Shown: positions 46,018 to 54,204, counted from the first letter of the stretch. The stretch: 64,000 nt of DNA from Sphingopyxis chilensis (GCF_035930445.1 NZ_CP142394.1:1025501-1089500); one strand, 5' to 3'. Notes: generated by a model not told the origin, from the letters alone. Numbers and translations: made by a program.

Positions 46018-46143
46018 GATATTTGCCTTTCAGTCTGGAGGGCGGGGTGTCCGTCCCGATGAAACAGGAGATAGGCTTGGACGCGCTTGCGCGGGATTGG
46101 CGGATACGACATTATGCGGTCCGATTCCGACAAAGGAGCCGAT

Positions 46144-47157
46144 ATGCCGAGATTGAAGGTGCCCGACGCCGCGAATGTGCCGCTGATCGAGGTCGGGATG
46201 ATGACCTATCCCGACTGCCAGATGGGCATGGTGCACGGCATCACCGACCTGTTCGACGTCGCAGGGCGCTTCGCGGTCGATCATGGGCGGTCGCCGATCC
46301 GTGCCAGCCACTGGCGCTTGCAGAATGGCGGGGGTTTTGCGCGCTTTTACGACAGCCATCCCGACGAGCCGCCGGGCAATTCGCCCGCGGTGCTGATCGC
46401 GCCGGGGAGCCTGCACAAGCTGCTCGAACCGGGCGAGGTCGAACCCTATGCGCGCTGGCTGCTCGACCGGCACGCGCATGGCGCGGTGCTGGCGTCGAAT
46501 TGCGGCGGCGCCTTCGCGCTCGCCGCGACGGGGTTGCTGAGCGGCCGGCCGGCGACGACGCACTGGTTTTTTGCCGAGGAGTTCCGGAGCCGCTTTCCCG
46601 ACGTGCGGCTGGAGGCCGACCGGATGGTGATCGACGATGGCGATATCGTCACCGCGGGCGGGCTGATGGCGTGGACCGACCTGGGGCTGCGTATCGTCGA
46701 GCGATTGCTCGGGCCGACGGTGATGATGGAGACGGCGCGCTTTCTGCTGATCGATCCGTCGGGGCGCGAACAGAAGAATTACGCGAGCTTCGCGCCCAAG
46801 CTGACCCATGGCGACGAGGCGATTTTGAAGGTGCAGCACTGGTTGCAGGCGCGCGGGGCCGGGGCGGTCGCTGTCGCCGATATGGCGCGCGAGGCGGGGA
46901 TGGAGGAGCGCACCTTCCAGCGGCGCTTCAAGGCCGCGACGGGAATGACCCCGGTCGAATATGTCCAGCACCTGCGCGTCGGCAAGGCGCGCGAGCTGCT
47001 GGAGTTCACGCGGCGCACGGTCGACCAGATCGCGTGGAGCGTGGGGTATGAGGATGCGGCGGCCTTCCGCAAATTGTTCCACCGCCTGATCGGCCTGTCG
47101 CCGCACGAATATCGGCAGCGTTTTTCGACGCCGCAGTCGCTGGCGGAGGTCGCCTGA
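46144..47157 (+). CDS. GlxA-type AraC-family transcriptional regulator
   Basis: 337 residues from the ATG at 46144, which has AAAGGAG 5 bases upstream. The N-terminal DJ-1/PfpI-like domain has VLASNCGGAFALAATGLLSG and IVTAGGLMAWTDLG. The C-terminal AraC domain has REAGMEERTFQRRFKAATGM and QIAWSVGYEDAAAFRKLFHR. Such regulators often sense amino-acid-derived or aldehyde signals. It may control the divergent hydrolase operon. Confidence 0.88.
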   Translation: MPRLKVPDAANVPLIEVGMMTYPDCQMGMVHGITDLFDVAGRFAVDHGRSPIRASHWRLQNGGGFARFYDSHPDEPPGNSPAVLIAPGSLHKLLEPGEVEPYARWLLDRHAHGAVLASNCGGAFALAATGLLSGRPATTHWFFAEEFRSRFPDVRLEADRMVIDDGDIVTAGGLMAWTDLGLRIVERLLGPTVMMETARFLLIDPSGREQKNYASFAPKLTHGDEAILKVQHWLQARGAGAVAVADMAREAGMEERTFQRRFKAATGMTPVEYVQHLRVGKARELLEFTRRTVDQIAWSVGYEDAAAFRKLFHRLIGLSPHEYRQRFSTPQSLAEVA

Positions 47158-47174
47158 AATTTTTTTCCGGCTCG

Positions 47175-47204
47175 TGTCGATTTGACGATGGCTCGTTCGT
47201 CGTC
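47175..47204 (+). promoter_or_regulatory. Candidate ECF42-type promoter
   Basis: TGTCGA (47175-47180) and CGTC (47198-47201) are 17 bases apart, 45 bases upstream of the YciI start. This matches, from memory, the TGTCGA / CGA-TC bipartite motif described for ECF42 sigma factors, whose targets are usually their own DGPF gene. Confidence 0.5.
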
Positions 47205-47245
47205 TGGATAGGAGCCGCTGTTGGCCCGACAAAAGGAGACGGAAA

Positions 47246-47677
47246 ATGCGTGTGATGGTTTTTGTGAAAGCGACCGACGACAGCGAACAGGGTCTGCCCC
47301 CGACCGAGGAAATGACCGAAATGTTCGAGGCGATGGGCAAGTTCAACGAGGAACTGGTCAATGCCGGGGTGATGGTCGCGGGCGACGGGCTGAAGCCCTC
47401 GTCGTTCGGCAAGCGGATCCACTTCGACGGCGCGAACCGCACGGTGATCGACGGCCCCTTCGCCGAAGCGCGCGAGCTGGTCGCGGGTTACTGGATCTGG
47501 GAAGTCAAGGACATGGACGAAGCGGTCGCCTGGGCGAAGCGTTGCCCCAATCCGATGCGCGGGCCGAGCGATCTGGAGATCCGTCCCTTTTATGAAATGG
47601 AAGATTTCGGCGATGCGGTGACGCCCGAAATCGCGGCGCACGAACAGGGGCTGCGCGACAGGCTGGCCGGCGAATAA
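47246..47677 (+). CDS. YciI/DGPF family protein
   Basis: 143 residues, a ferredoxin-like fold. RVMVFVKATDDSEQG opens the protein and VIDGPFAEARELVAGYWIWE contains the DGPF motif that names the family. YciI-type genes sit next to ECF42 sigma factors in many genomes, as here; the sigma gene starts 6 bases after the stop. The biochemical role is unknown. Confidence 0.9.
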   Translation: MRVMVFVKATDDSEQGLPPTEEMTEMFEAMGKFNEELVNAGVMVAGDGLKPSSFGKRIHFDGANRTVIDGPFAEARELVAGYWIWEVKDMDEAVAWAKRCPNPMRGPSDLEIRPFYEMEDFGDAVTPEIAAHEQGLRDRLAGE

Positions 47678-47683
47678 GCTGCC

Positions 47684-48997
47684 ATGTCCGCCGCCCGCCT
47701 TGCCTTGGCGCCCGCTTTCGCGGACAAGGCGCGGATGGCGGCGGACCCCACCCACAGGGCGATCGAGGCGGTATTCCGGATCGAGCGCGCACGGCTGATC
47801 GGCGCGCTCGCACGGATGACGCGCGACCTCGACCGCGCCGAGGAACTGGCGCAGGAGGCGCTGCTGATCGCGCTGACCGAATGGCCGAAGGGCGGGGTGC
47901 CCGATAATCCGGGCGCCTGGCTGACCGCCGCGGCGAAACGGCGGTTGATCGACGGCGCGCGGCACCGGTCGATGCGGGAGCGGAAACATGCCCAAATCGC
48001 TCGCGAACTCGACGCGAAATACGACATGAGCGCCGAGGCCCTCGAGGCGGCGCTCGACGATCCGCTGGGCGACGAACTGCTCGGGCTGATTTTCGCGGCG
48101 TGCCATCCGGTGATTACGTCCGAGGCGCGTGCCGCGCTGACGCTGCGGCTGGTCGGCGGGCTGACGGTCGAGGAGATCGCGCGGGCGTTCCTGTCGAACG
48201 AGGCCGCGATCGCGGCGCGGATCACGCGGGCTAAGAAGGCGATCGGCAAGGCGGGGGTCGCTTTTGAAGTGCCGCGCGGCGCCGAACTCAACGCCCGGCT
48301 GCCATCGGTGCTCGAGATCGTCTATCTGATCTTCAACGAAGGCTATGCCGCCACCACGGGGGCGTCGCTTGTCCGGCGGCCGCTCTGCGCCGAGGCGCAG
48401 CGGCTGGGGCGCATCCTCGCCGGATTGATGCCCGAACAGCCCGAGGTGCTCGGCCTGCTCGCACTGATGGAAATTCAGGCGTCGCGATTGGCCGCGCGTT
48501 CCGGGCCCGACGGGCGCTTCGTCCCGCTGACCGAACAGAATCGCGCGCGCTGGGACCAGCTGCTGATCCGTCGCGGGCTGAATGCGCTTGATCGGGCTGA
48601 GGCATTGGGCGGTTCGGATGGCCCCTATGCACTTCAGGCGGCGCTCGCGGCATGCCACGCGCGGGCGCGCACCGCGGAGGCGACCGACTGGCGGCGCATT
48701 GCGGGCCTCTATGACCGGCTGGGGCAGGTGATGCCGTCGCCGGTGGTCGAGCTGAACCGCGCGGTCGCGCACAGCATGGCCTTCGGCCCCGAGGCGGGGT
48801 TGCGGCTGGTCGATGAAATCGCCGACGCGGCGATGCTGCGCAACTATGCCCCGCTTCCCGCCGCGCGCGGCGATTTTCTGTTTCGCGCCGGACGGCACCG
48901 TGAGGCCAGGGCGGCGTTCGAGGCGGCGGCGGCACTGACGGGCAATGAGCGCGAGCGCGATTTCCTGTTGGGCCGCGCGGCGGCATGCGGCGGATGA
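47684..48997 (+). CDS. ECF42-type RNA polymerase sigma factor
   Basis: 437 residues, more than twice a normal ECF. Sigma-2 (DLDRAEELAQEALLIALTEW, PDNPGAWLTAAAKRRLIDGA) and sigma-4 (LTVEEIARAFLSNEAAIAAR) are followed by the long DUF6596/SnoaL-like C-terminal extension with RLPSVLEIVYLIFNEGYAAT and SPVVELNRAVAHSMAFGPEA. ECF42 factors lack an anti-sigma factor and are controlled through this extension. It forms an operon with the DGPF gene. The DUF6445-like gene overlaps its end by 13 bases if the first start is used. Confidence 0.9.
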   Translation: MSAARLALAPAFADKARMAADPTHRAIEAVFRIERARLIGALARMTRDLDRAEELAQEALLIALTEWPKGGVPDNPGAWLTAAAKRRLIDGARHRSMRERKHAQIARELDAKYDMSAEALEAALDDPLGDELLGLIFAACHPVITSEARAALTLRLVGGLTVEEIARAFLSNEAAIAARITRAKKAIGKAGVAFEVPRGAELNARLPSVLEIVYLIFNEGYAATTGASLVRRPLCAEAQRLGRILAGLMPEQPEVLGLLALMEIQASRLAARSGPDGRFVPLTEQNRARWDQLLIRRGLNALDRAEALGGSDGPYALQAALAACHARARTAEATDWRRIAGLYDRLGQVMPSPVVELNRAVAHSMAFGPEAGLRLVDEIADAAMLRNYAPLPAARGDFLFRAGRHREARAAFEAAAALTGNERERDFLLGRAAACGG

Positions 48998-49665
48998 CCG
49001 CGATGCGTATCGAAACGATCGGCACCGAGGCGCAGCCGCTGGTCGTGCTCGATGATTTCGCGCCCGACCCCAACGCCTTGCGAAGCTTCGCGGCGACGGC
49101 CGAATTCACCCCGGCGCGCAACCATTTTCCGGGCGTGCGCGCCGACCTTCCCGAAACCTATCTCGCGACGCAGCTTCCGCTTATCGCCGCCGCGGCGGCC
49201 CAGGCCTTTGGTCGCACCGGCCCGGTCAGCGTCGTCGATGCGAGTTTTTCGATCGTGTCGACCCCGCCCGACGAGCTGACGATCCCGCAGCGTCTGCCGC
49301 ATGTCGATGCCTTCACCGCGGACCGTATCGCGCTCGTCCATTATCTGTCGCCACAAGGCGGCGATGGCACCGCATTCTTCCGTCACCGGGCGACGGGGTT
49401 CGAGAGGATCGACGAGGCACGGCGCGAGCTGTTCTTTCACCACCTCGAACTGGCGATGCGCCATGGCGGGGTTCCGCCGCCGGCCTATATGCTGGGCGAC
49501 ACGTCGCTGTTCGAATCTGTCCATATCGAGCATGCGCGCTATAATCGCGCATTGCTTTATCGCAGCTGGAACATTCACAGCGGGGCAATTTCGGCGGCCA
49601 CCACGCTTTCTCCCGATCCGATCGAGGGGCGGCTGACGGTGACTGCCTTCCTGTCGATCGGCTGA
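48985..49665 (+). CDS. DUF6445-like protein
   Basis: 226 residues from the first ATG; ATGs at 48994 and 49003 are alternatives, and the last avoids overlap with the sigma gene. LPHVDAFTADRIALVHYLS, GGDGTAFFRHRATGFERID and YRSWNIHSGAI give an H.D...H pattern recalling the 2-oxoglutarate/Fe(II) oxygenase fold, as in DUF6445 proteins. Such genes are found with tryptophan-halogenase and TonB-receptor loci in sphingomonads and xanthomonads. It follows the sigma operon and may be under its control. Confidence 0.65.
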   Translation: MRRMTAMRIETIGTEAQPLVVLDDFAPDPNALRSFAATAEFTPARNHFPGVRADLPETYLATQLPLIAAAAAQAFGRTGPVSVVDASFSIVSTPPDELTIPQRLPHVDAFTADRIALVHYLSPQGGDGTAFFRHRATGFERIDEARRELFFHHLELAMRHGGVPPPAYMLGDTSLFESVHIEHARYNRALLYRSWNIHSGAISAATTLSPDPIEGRLTVTAFLSIG

Positions 49666-49817
49666 TCGGCGCCTGTCGCAAATTTCCAACGGTCCTTCGC
49701 CGAAAATCGTCCGATGTTCCGGAACGGGACAACGGCCCGTCGCACTTCGGTGTAGGTGCGACGACGAACACTCTAGGAGCGCCCGCGCTTTCCCATTTGC
49801 AACCGGACAACAAACCC

Positions 49818-50921
49818 GTGGCTTTCCCGACACGCATCCCGATTTCCGCCGCGCTTCTCGCGATCGCGTTGACCCCGCCACTCGCCGCGCAGACGGCGAC
49901 GATAACGGGCATCGACGCGCTTCGCGAATGGAACCTCGTCGTGCTCGGCAACCTCGAATCCTCGTCCGAGGTCGAGGGGCGGACCTTCGTCGGCGGCAAT
50001 CTGACGGGCAATTCGTCCAATTACGGCATCCGCGCCTTGGCGTCGCCGAACGGCCAGCCGGGGCTGACCGTCGTCGGCAACGTCAACGGAAGCCACAAGA
50101 ACCTCAACAACGGGTCGGGAGCGGTCGTCGGCGGCAATGTGACGAGCGGTTTCAACCTCAACGGACCGAACCAGACGGTGAAGGTCGGCGGGATGATCCG
50201 CAACACCAACGTCAACCAGAATATGGTCGTCGCGAACCTCGACGCGACGAACCCGGCGTTCGGGCTGGGGCTGCAGCAGCAGAAGGCCGACCTCAAGAGC
50301 AGCCTCGGCAGCCTGTCGTTCGACATGGGCACGCTGGCGGCGACCAGTCGGATGACGGTGCAGGGCAATCGGGGCGTTTTCAACGCGCAGCCGAATGCGC
50401 AGGGGCTCGCGGTGTTCAACATCGCCGCCGCCGACCTCGACAGGATCGGCGAGATTCAATTCGACCTGGGCGGCGCCGACACCGCGATCGTCAACGTCAG
50501 CGGCCGGACCGCCACGCTCAACGACAATTTCCTCGGCGGCACGAACAACCTTGGCGAGCGGGTGATCTGGAATTTTCCCGACGCCGAGGAACTGACGCTG
50601 ACGACCGCGTGGGGCGGTTCGGTGCTCGCGCCGCTCGCCGACGCCGAGACGCGCAATTATATCCAGGGGTCGGGGGTGTTCGGCAACCTCAGGCAGAACG
50701 GCGAAATGCACATCGGCACCTTCAAGGGCGGCTATGTGACCCCGCCGTCGGGCGGCACATCGACCGGCGGCGACAGCTCGACGGGGGGATCGTCGGGCGG
50801 CGGTTCGTCCGGCGGCGACGCGATTCCGGTTCCCGAGCCGGGGATGTTCGGCCTGTTCGGGCTGGGTGTCGCCGGGTTGATCCTTTGGCAACGTCGCCGC
50901 GCGCGTCGGGGCGAGCGATAA
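49818..50921 (+). CDS. Choice-of-anchor A family protein with PEP-CTERM signal
   Basis: 367 residues from a GTG at 49818; a TTG at 49797 is possible. Signal peptide PTRIPISAALLAIALTPPL, then the choice-of-anchor A domain with REWNLVVLGNLESSSEVEGR, FVGGNL and GSVLAPLADA. A Gly/Ser-rich linker follows. The C-terminus is IPVPEPGMFGLFGLG with a hydrophobic stretch and RRRARRG, a PEP-CTERM sorting signal for an exosortase. A surface or matrix role is expected. No exosortase gene lies in the window. Confidence 0.88.
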   Translation: MAFPTRIPISAALLAIALTPPLAAQTATITGIDALREWNLVVLGNLESSSEVEGRTFVGGNLTGNSSNYGIRALASPNGQPGLTVVGNVNGSHKNLNNGSGAVVGGNVTSGFNLNGPNQTVKVGGMIRNTNVNQNMVVANLDATNPAFGLGLQQQKADLKSSLGSLSFDMGTLAATSRMTVQGNRGVFNAQPNAQGLAVFNIAAADLDRIGEIQFDLGGADTAIVNVSGRTATLNDNFLGGTNNLGERVIWNFPDAEELTLTTAWGGSVLAPLADAETRNYIQGSGVFGNLRQNGEMHIGTFKGGYVTPPSGGTSTGGDSSTGGSSGGGSSGGDAIPVPEPGMFGLFGLGVAGLILWQRRRARRGER

Positions 50922-51165
50922 CCGTCAAGTCGTTTGTCGATTTGAACCGGCCGCTCGTCGAAGGTGAGGGCGGGCCGAGGTGCGACTTATGACAATGAAA
51001 TAACGTATCTTTTTATGGGCATCGCGGCGTTCCGGCGTGATGATCCGATCGCGCTTGCGCGCCGACAGGAGGTAACTCACCCGCCAAATCTCGCCCGGCG
51101 GCGGTCATGGCTCGACGGGCCGATGCGACCGCCCCCTTCGTTTCCCCCACCGAAGGCTCTCCCCC

Positions 51166-51462
51166 ATGAAATTCCCCCATGCCACATCCATCGGGCAAGG
51201 CGACGGCGGCTGCGACTGCCTGCCGCGCCCCGACTCCGTTGCCGACGTCCGCCCCCTGACCGCTTTCGTCCTCAGATATCGCGACGCCTGGTTCGGGATG
51301 GAGAAGCGCGTCGCGTTCGAGGCCGAGGATGTCGCCGCGGCGCTGGCGATGATGGATCGCGAGCCGATCGGCGAATGGGCCGAATTGTCGAGTGGGGGCG
51401 AGGTGATTTGCCGGCGCGGGTTTGAGCCGGGGGGCGCCGCCGATTATTGGGTCGCCGACTGA
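51166..51462 (+). CDS. Small hypothetical protein
   Basis: 98 residues. The second half (AFVLRYRDAWFGMEKRVAFE, then ALAMMDREPIGEWAELSSGG) looks like a folded alpha/beta unit; the first 30 residues are less convincing. Codon use is native. No family recognised. A hairpin (51465-51483) follows the stop. The 244 bases upstream hold nothing recognisable. Confidence 0.6.
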   Translation: MKFPHATSIGQGDGGCDCLPRPDSVADVRPLTAFVLRYRDAWFGMEKRVAFEAEDVAAALAMMDREPIGEWAELSSGGEVICRRGFEPGGAADYWVAD

Positions 51463-51464
51463 GA

Positions 51465-51483
51465 CCCCGGCGCGCGGCCGGGG
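51465..51483. terminator. Hairpin between convergent genes
   Basis: CCCCGGC/GCCGGGG with a GCGCG loop, between the 51.2-kb small gene and the glycine-zipper gene that ends at 51490. No U-run. Confidence 0.5.
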
Positions 51484-51489
51484 CTGCAA

Positions 51490-51864
51490 TCAGCGGCAGC
51501 GTAGCTCGCCGCGATCGATCGCCCGGCCCAGCAGCGCGCCGCCGGCGGCGCCGATAATCGTGCCGACGGTTCGGTCGCGGCCGCCGTCCAATTCGCGTCC
51601 GACGAGTGCGCCCACCGCACCTCCGATGATCAGGCCGGTCGTCCCGTCGTCGCGACGGCAGCGATAACGGCCATCATCGCCGCGCCATATCCGCGAGCCG
51701 CGGTCGAGCCGGCGTGGTTCGTAATAGCGGCCATAGCTGTCGTAGATGGCGGCCTGCTTCGCGCGCTTGCCGTGTGCGGGTGCCCAGGGCGGCGGATCGG
51801 CGAGCGCCGGCGCGGCGGGAAGGGCGATGGCCGCCATGACGGCTGCGATAAGGGTCTTGCGCAT
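51490..51864 (-). CDS. Glycine-zipper 2TM domain protein
   Basis: 124 residues from the ATG at 51864 with AAAGGA upstream. The signal peptide (KTLIAAVMAAIALPAAPALA) is followed by an aromatic, Arg-rich segment, then GLIIGGAVGALVGRELDGG and TVGTIIGAAGGALLGRAIDR, the glycine-zipper pair of the Rickettsia 17-kDa antigen-like family. It probably inserts into or lines the outer membrane. No lipobox Cys, unlike many members. Confidence 0.85.
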   Translation of the reverse strand: MRKTLIAAVMAAIALPAAPALADPPPWAPAHGKRAKQAAIYDSYGRYYEPRRLDRGSRIWRGDDGRYRCRRDDGTTGLIIGGAVGALVGRELDGGRDRTVGTIIGAAGGALLGRAIDRGELRCR

Positions 51865-51981
51865 CTCTTGTCCTTTCCTTGGCATGATCGACCGTGCCAC
51901 GATCGATTGTAACCCCGGCTGAACGGCGAGAACGTCGCATCGGCCTTTCGGTTCCCTTGCCGCGCCTTTGCCGACCGGGGC

Positions 51982-52515
51982 TCAACGCAGCGCCTTTCCC
52001 ATGCGGATGAGCGGAACCGGGACACCGTCCGGACCCGGCACCTCGACCCGTTCGATGGGCGTGTAGCCGCAGGCGCGGTAGAGCGGTTCGCCCGACAGCG
52101 TCGCCATCATTTCGGCGCGGCGGAATCCCGCGGCGCGCGCCGCATCCTCGCAGAGCGTCATGACCAGCCGGCCGACGCCGCGGCGGGCAAAATCGGGATG
52201 GGTATACATGGCGCGAATGCGCGCGGCATCGACGGCGGGGTCGAGCGGGGCGGGATCGCGCAGGTCTTTGCTGTGGTCGCCGCCATAGAGCGTCGCGCGG
52301 TGCGACCAGCCGCCGCACCCCGCGATCCGGCCGCCGTTCTCGACGACGAAATAGGTGCCGTCGGCGATCAGCTGGGTGTCGAGGCCCATGACCGCCCGGC
52401 TCGCCGCGATCTGCGCGGCGGACAGAAAGCCTTTTTGCAGTTCGGCGATGGCGCGCGCCATCACGTCGCGCAGGGCGTCGAGGTCGGCGGCGGTGGCGAT
52501 GCGGTGCGTGAACAT
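51982..52515 (-). CDS. GNAT family N-acetyltransferase
   Basis: 177 residues from the ATG at 52515. The acetyl-CoA site is THPDFARRGVGRLVMTLCED (R-R-G-V-G-R), and the C-terminal EPLYRACGYTPIERVEV is the usual beta6-beta7 region. Substrate unknown. The next gene upstream (52551-52754) is on the same strand. Confidence 0.9.
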   Translation of the reverse strand: MFTHRIATAADLDALRDVMARAIAELQKGFLSAAQIAASRAVMGLDTQLIADGTYFVVENGGRIAGCGGWSHRATLYGGDHSKDLRDPAPLDPAVDAARIRAMYTHPDFARRGVGRLVMTLCEDAARAAGFRRAEMMATLSGEPLYRACGYTPIERVEVPGPDGVPVPLIRMGKALR

Positions 52516-52550
52516 CGCGTCGGCCTGTAGCGGACGGGGTCGGGAGCGGT

Positions 52551-52754
52551 CTAGGAGGTGGCGGCGCGGAGCTTGGCGACGGCCTCTTCGCGCTCGGCGC
52601 GCGCGGTTTCGGCGCGTTCGAGCTTGTCGGCCATCGCCTGCCACGCGGCGGCGGCACGCAAATTGCGGTCGCGGACCTGCCCCAACGCCGTCTCCGCGGC
52701 CTCGGTGCCGCACTTGGCGGCCTGTGCCAGATAGAATTCGCGGGTGGCGGACAT
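52551..52754 (-). CDS. Small helical protein of unknown function
   Basis: 67 residues: SATREFYLAQAAKCGTEAAE, then ALGQVRDRNLRAAAAWQAMA and a charged helix ending AKLRAATS. The pattern (FYL.QA..C...A..A.L..VR.R...A..AW..MA) is common among small sphingomonad proteins and suggests two long helices. It lies 35 bases upstream of the GNAT gene, same strand. Confidence 0.72.
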   Translation of the reverse strand: MSATREFYLAQAAKCGTEAAETALGQVRDRNLRAAAAWQAMADKLERAETARAEREEAVAKLRAATS

Positions 52755-52779
52755 CGAAGCGGGCCTTTCGAGCTGGGTC

Positions 52780-52932
52780 TTAGTCGACCATGTCGGCGAT
52801 CAGGCGGCGGAGTTCGCGGCGCGACAGCGTCGGCGAACGGCGGCGCGGCGCCGAGGGAAGGGTGATCGCCTTGCCGGCGAGCGGAAGCCCCGCAAGACGC
52901 GGGAAAATCGAATGGGTATCAAACATAGTCAT
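52780..52932 (-). CDS. Small ORF, 50 residues, Arg-rich C-terminus
   Basis: Begins MTMFDTHSIFPRLAGLPLAG and ends SPTLSRRELRRLIADMVD. Three in-frame ATGs (52935, 52932, 52926) make the start uncertain. Native codon use and the helical LSRRELRRLIADMVD end, which I recall from other sphingomonad small proteins, support it being real. It lies 25 bases upstream of the 52.7-kb small gene on the same strand. Confidence 0.55.
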   Translation of the reverse strand: MTMFDTHSIFPRLAGLPLAGKAITLPSAPRRRSPTLSRRELRRLIADMVD

Positions 52933-52980
52933 CATCTTTATTTTTAATTACAAGTCATTGTAGTTATTGTTGTCGTGGAA

Positions 52981-53001
52981 GCCGGCGCCTCTCGCGCCGG
53001 C
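52981..53001 (-). terminator. Hairpin after infA
   Basis: GCCGGCGC/GCGCCGGC with a five-base loop, 15 bases past the infA stop on the minus strand. Followed by A/C-rich sequence, not a U-run. Confidence 0.55.
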
Positions 53002-53016
53002 CGTCGTTGCTAAGGG

Positions 53017-53277
53017 TCAGCGCCGTTGCTTGCGCTGGCCGGGGACGACCGGCCCGCCACCGCGTTCGCGATAGACGAGGCGGCCCTTGGTCAGGTCATA
53101 GGGCGTCATTTCGACGCGCACGGCATCGCCGACGACCGACCGGATGCGGAAACGCCGCATCCGGCCAGCCGTGTAGACGATGACCCGATGACCATTTTCG
53201 AGCATGACGCCGAAGCGCCCGTCGGGCAGGATCTCGTCGATCTGCCCCTCGAAGGTCATGAGTTCCTCTTTGGCCAA
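53017..53277 (-). CDS. infA: Translation initiation factor IF-1
   Basis: 86 residues, an OB-fold with the family motifs [26 protein letters not shown] and [16 protein letters not shown]. The conserved MAKEEL N-terminus begins with a TTG (53277); the first ATG (53259) would remove it. The TTG is two bases after the csp stop and has no ribosome-binding site of its own, so translation probably depends on csp. The short basic tail PGQRKQRR is longer than in E. coli IF-1. Confidence 0.95.
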   Translation of the reverse strand: MAKEELMTFEGQIDEILPDGRFGVMLENGHRVIVYTAGRMRRFRIRSVVGDAVRVEMTPYDLTKGRLVYRERGGGPVVPGQRKQRR

Positions 53278-53279
53278 AA

Positions 53280-53486
53280 TCAGGCCGACTGGAGGTTGAT
53301 CGCCGAGACCTTGCCGTTCTTGCCGGTTTCGAGCTCGTACGAGACGCGCTGGTCCTTGTTCAGCGTGTCCATGCCAGCGGCCTGGACCGCGGTGATGTGG
53401 ACGAAGCTGTCGCCCGAGCCGTCTTCATTTTCGATGAAGCCGTAGCCCTTGTCGCTGTTGAAGAATTTTACTGTGCCGATGGCCAT
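53280..53486 (-). CDS. Cold-shock protein, CspA family
   Basis: 68 residues. The RNA-binding motifs [17 protein letters not shown] (RNP1) and SFVHITAV (RNP2) are intact. AAAGGAAACACCC precedes the ATG. A 5' leader of about 120 bases lies upstream, typical of cold-shock genes, and the stop is two bases before infA. Confidence 0.95.
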   Translation of the reverse strand: MAIGTVKFFNSDKGYGFIENEDGSGDSFVHITAVQAAGMDTLNKDQRVSYELETGKNGKVSAINLQSA

Positions 53487-53612
53487 GGGTGTTTCCTTTC
53501 ACGAGAAACGGGAATCCACCGGCAAAAGCACCGGCGGAGCTGGTAGCATGTGAAGGGAAGAGTCTGCCCCAAGGGGCCGTCAAATTCCGTCGCAGGCGAC
53601 GTTAGCGGGACC

Positions 53613-53641
53613 CATATGGAGGATTGATCGCGAAAAGTCAA
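53613..53641 (-). promoter_or_regulatory. Candidate csp promoter
   Basis: On the minus strand TTGACT (53641-53636), 17 bases, then CATATG (53618-53613). Transcription would start near 53606, giving a roughly 120-base 5' untranslated region with a GCCCC-TT-GGGGC hairpin. Confidence 0.55.
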
Positions 53642-53770
53642 GATCATGGGCAAATTGCCGTGAAATTGCGGCGAATTATCGAGCGCGTTCGGGCGCCCGA
53701 TGCGGCGCGCAACACGATAAGGACGCGGCGGTTTATTTCGGCCGGCCGCAGAAATAAGTCGCGATTATTT

Positions 53771-54130
53771 TCAGGCGGGAGGCGAATTTTGCACGGACTT
53801 TCCCGCGTCGCTGCGCGGGTGGCTCGATCGCCGGGGCAAAGCGGCCGCTTGGCATGGTTGCGGCCCTTCCTTGCGCAGGATCGTGCTCGTCTCCTCATGC
53901 CGCCCGCGCGCGATCAGCAGCGCCGCGGCGCAGCCGAGCTTGAACGCCGCGCCCTCGGGCCGCTGCTTCAGCTGATAGACGGCGGACGGCGACATGCCGA
54001 CCTTGGCCGCCGAAATCTTCACCGACCCGTTGGTGGCGAAGGCTTCGAGAAACTCGCGCTGGAGTTTGGAGGTCCAGTGGTAGCTGCCGGGGGCGGGGAT
54101 GGTGGCGGGGTTGTGCGGGGTGTCGTCCAT
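53771..54130 (-). CDS. Terminase small-subunit-like / HTH protein
   Basis: 119 residues. WTSKLQREFLEAFATNGSVK, ISAAKVGMSPSAVYQLKQRP and AAFKLGCAAALLIARGRHEE follow the helix-turn-helix pattern (QREFLEALA.TGSV..AA..VGMS..SAY.L..RP) seen in phage terminase small subunits and related sphingomonad proteins. The last 35 residues are basic and Ser-rich and look less conserved. The gene is alone, without large terminase or portal genes. Element B lies upstream. Confidence 0.65.
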   Translation of the reverse strand: MDDTPHNPATIPAPGSYHWTSKLQREFLEAFATNGSVKISAAKVGMSPSAVYQLKQRPEGAAFKLGCAAALLIARGRHEETSTILRKEGPQPCQAAALPRRSSHPRSDAGKSVQNSPPA

Positions 54131-54166
54131 CGATTCGTCCTTTCGGTTAGGTGAAGCCGATAGAAT

Positions 54167-54195
54167 GAACCATATGGGTGAATTGTAGGAAAGAG
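54167..54195 (-). promoter_or_regulatory. Shared upstream element B (TTTCCTACAA-N7-ATATGGTTC)
   Basis: On the minus strand TTTCCTACAA (54192-54183), 7 bases, then ATATGGTTC. It is 53 bases upstream of the terminase-like ATG, the same spacing as element A from the endolysin gene. Confidence 0.6.
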
Positions 54196-54204
54196 GAAAT
54201 GTGG

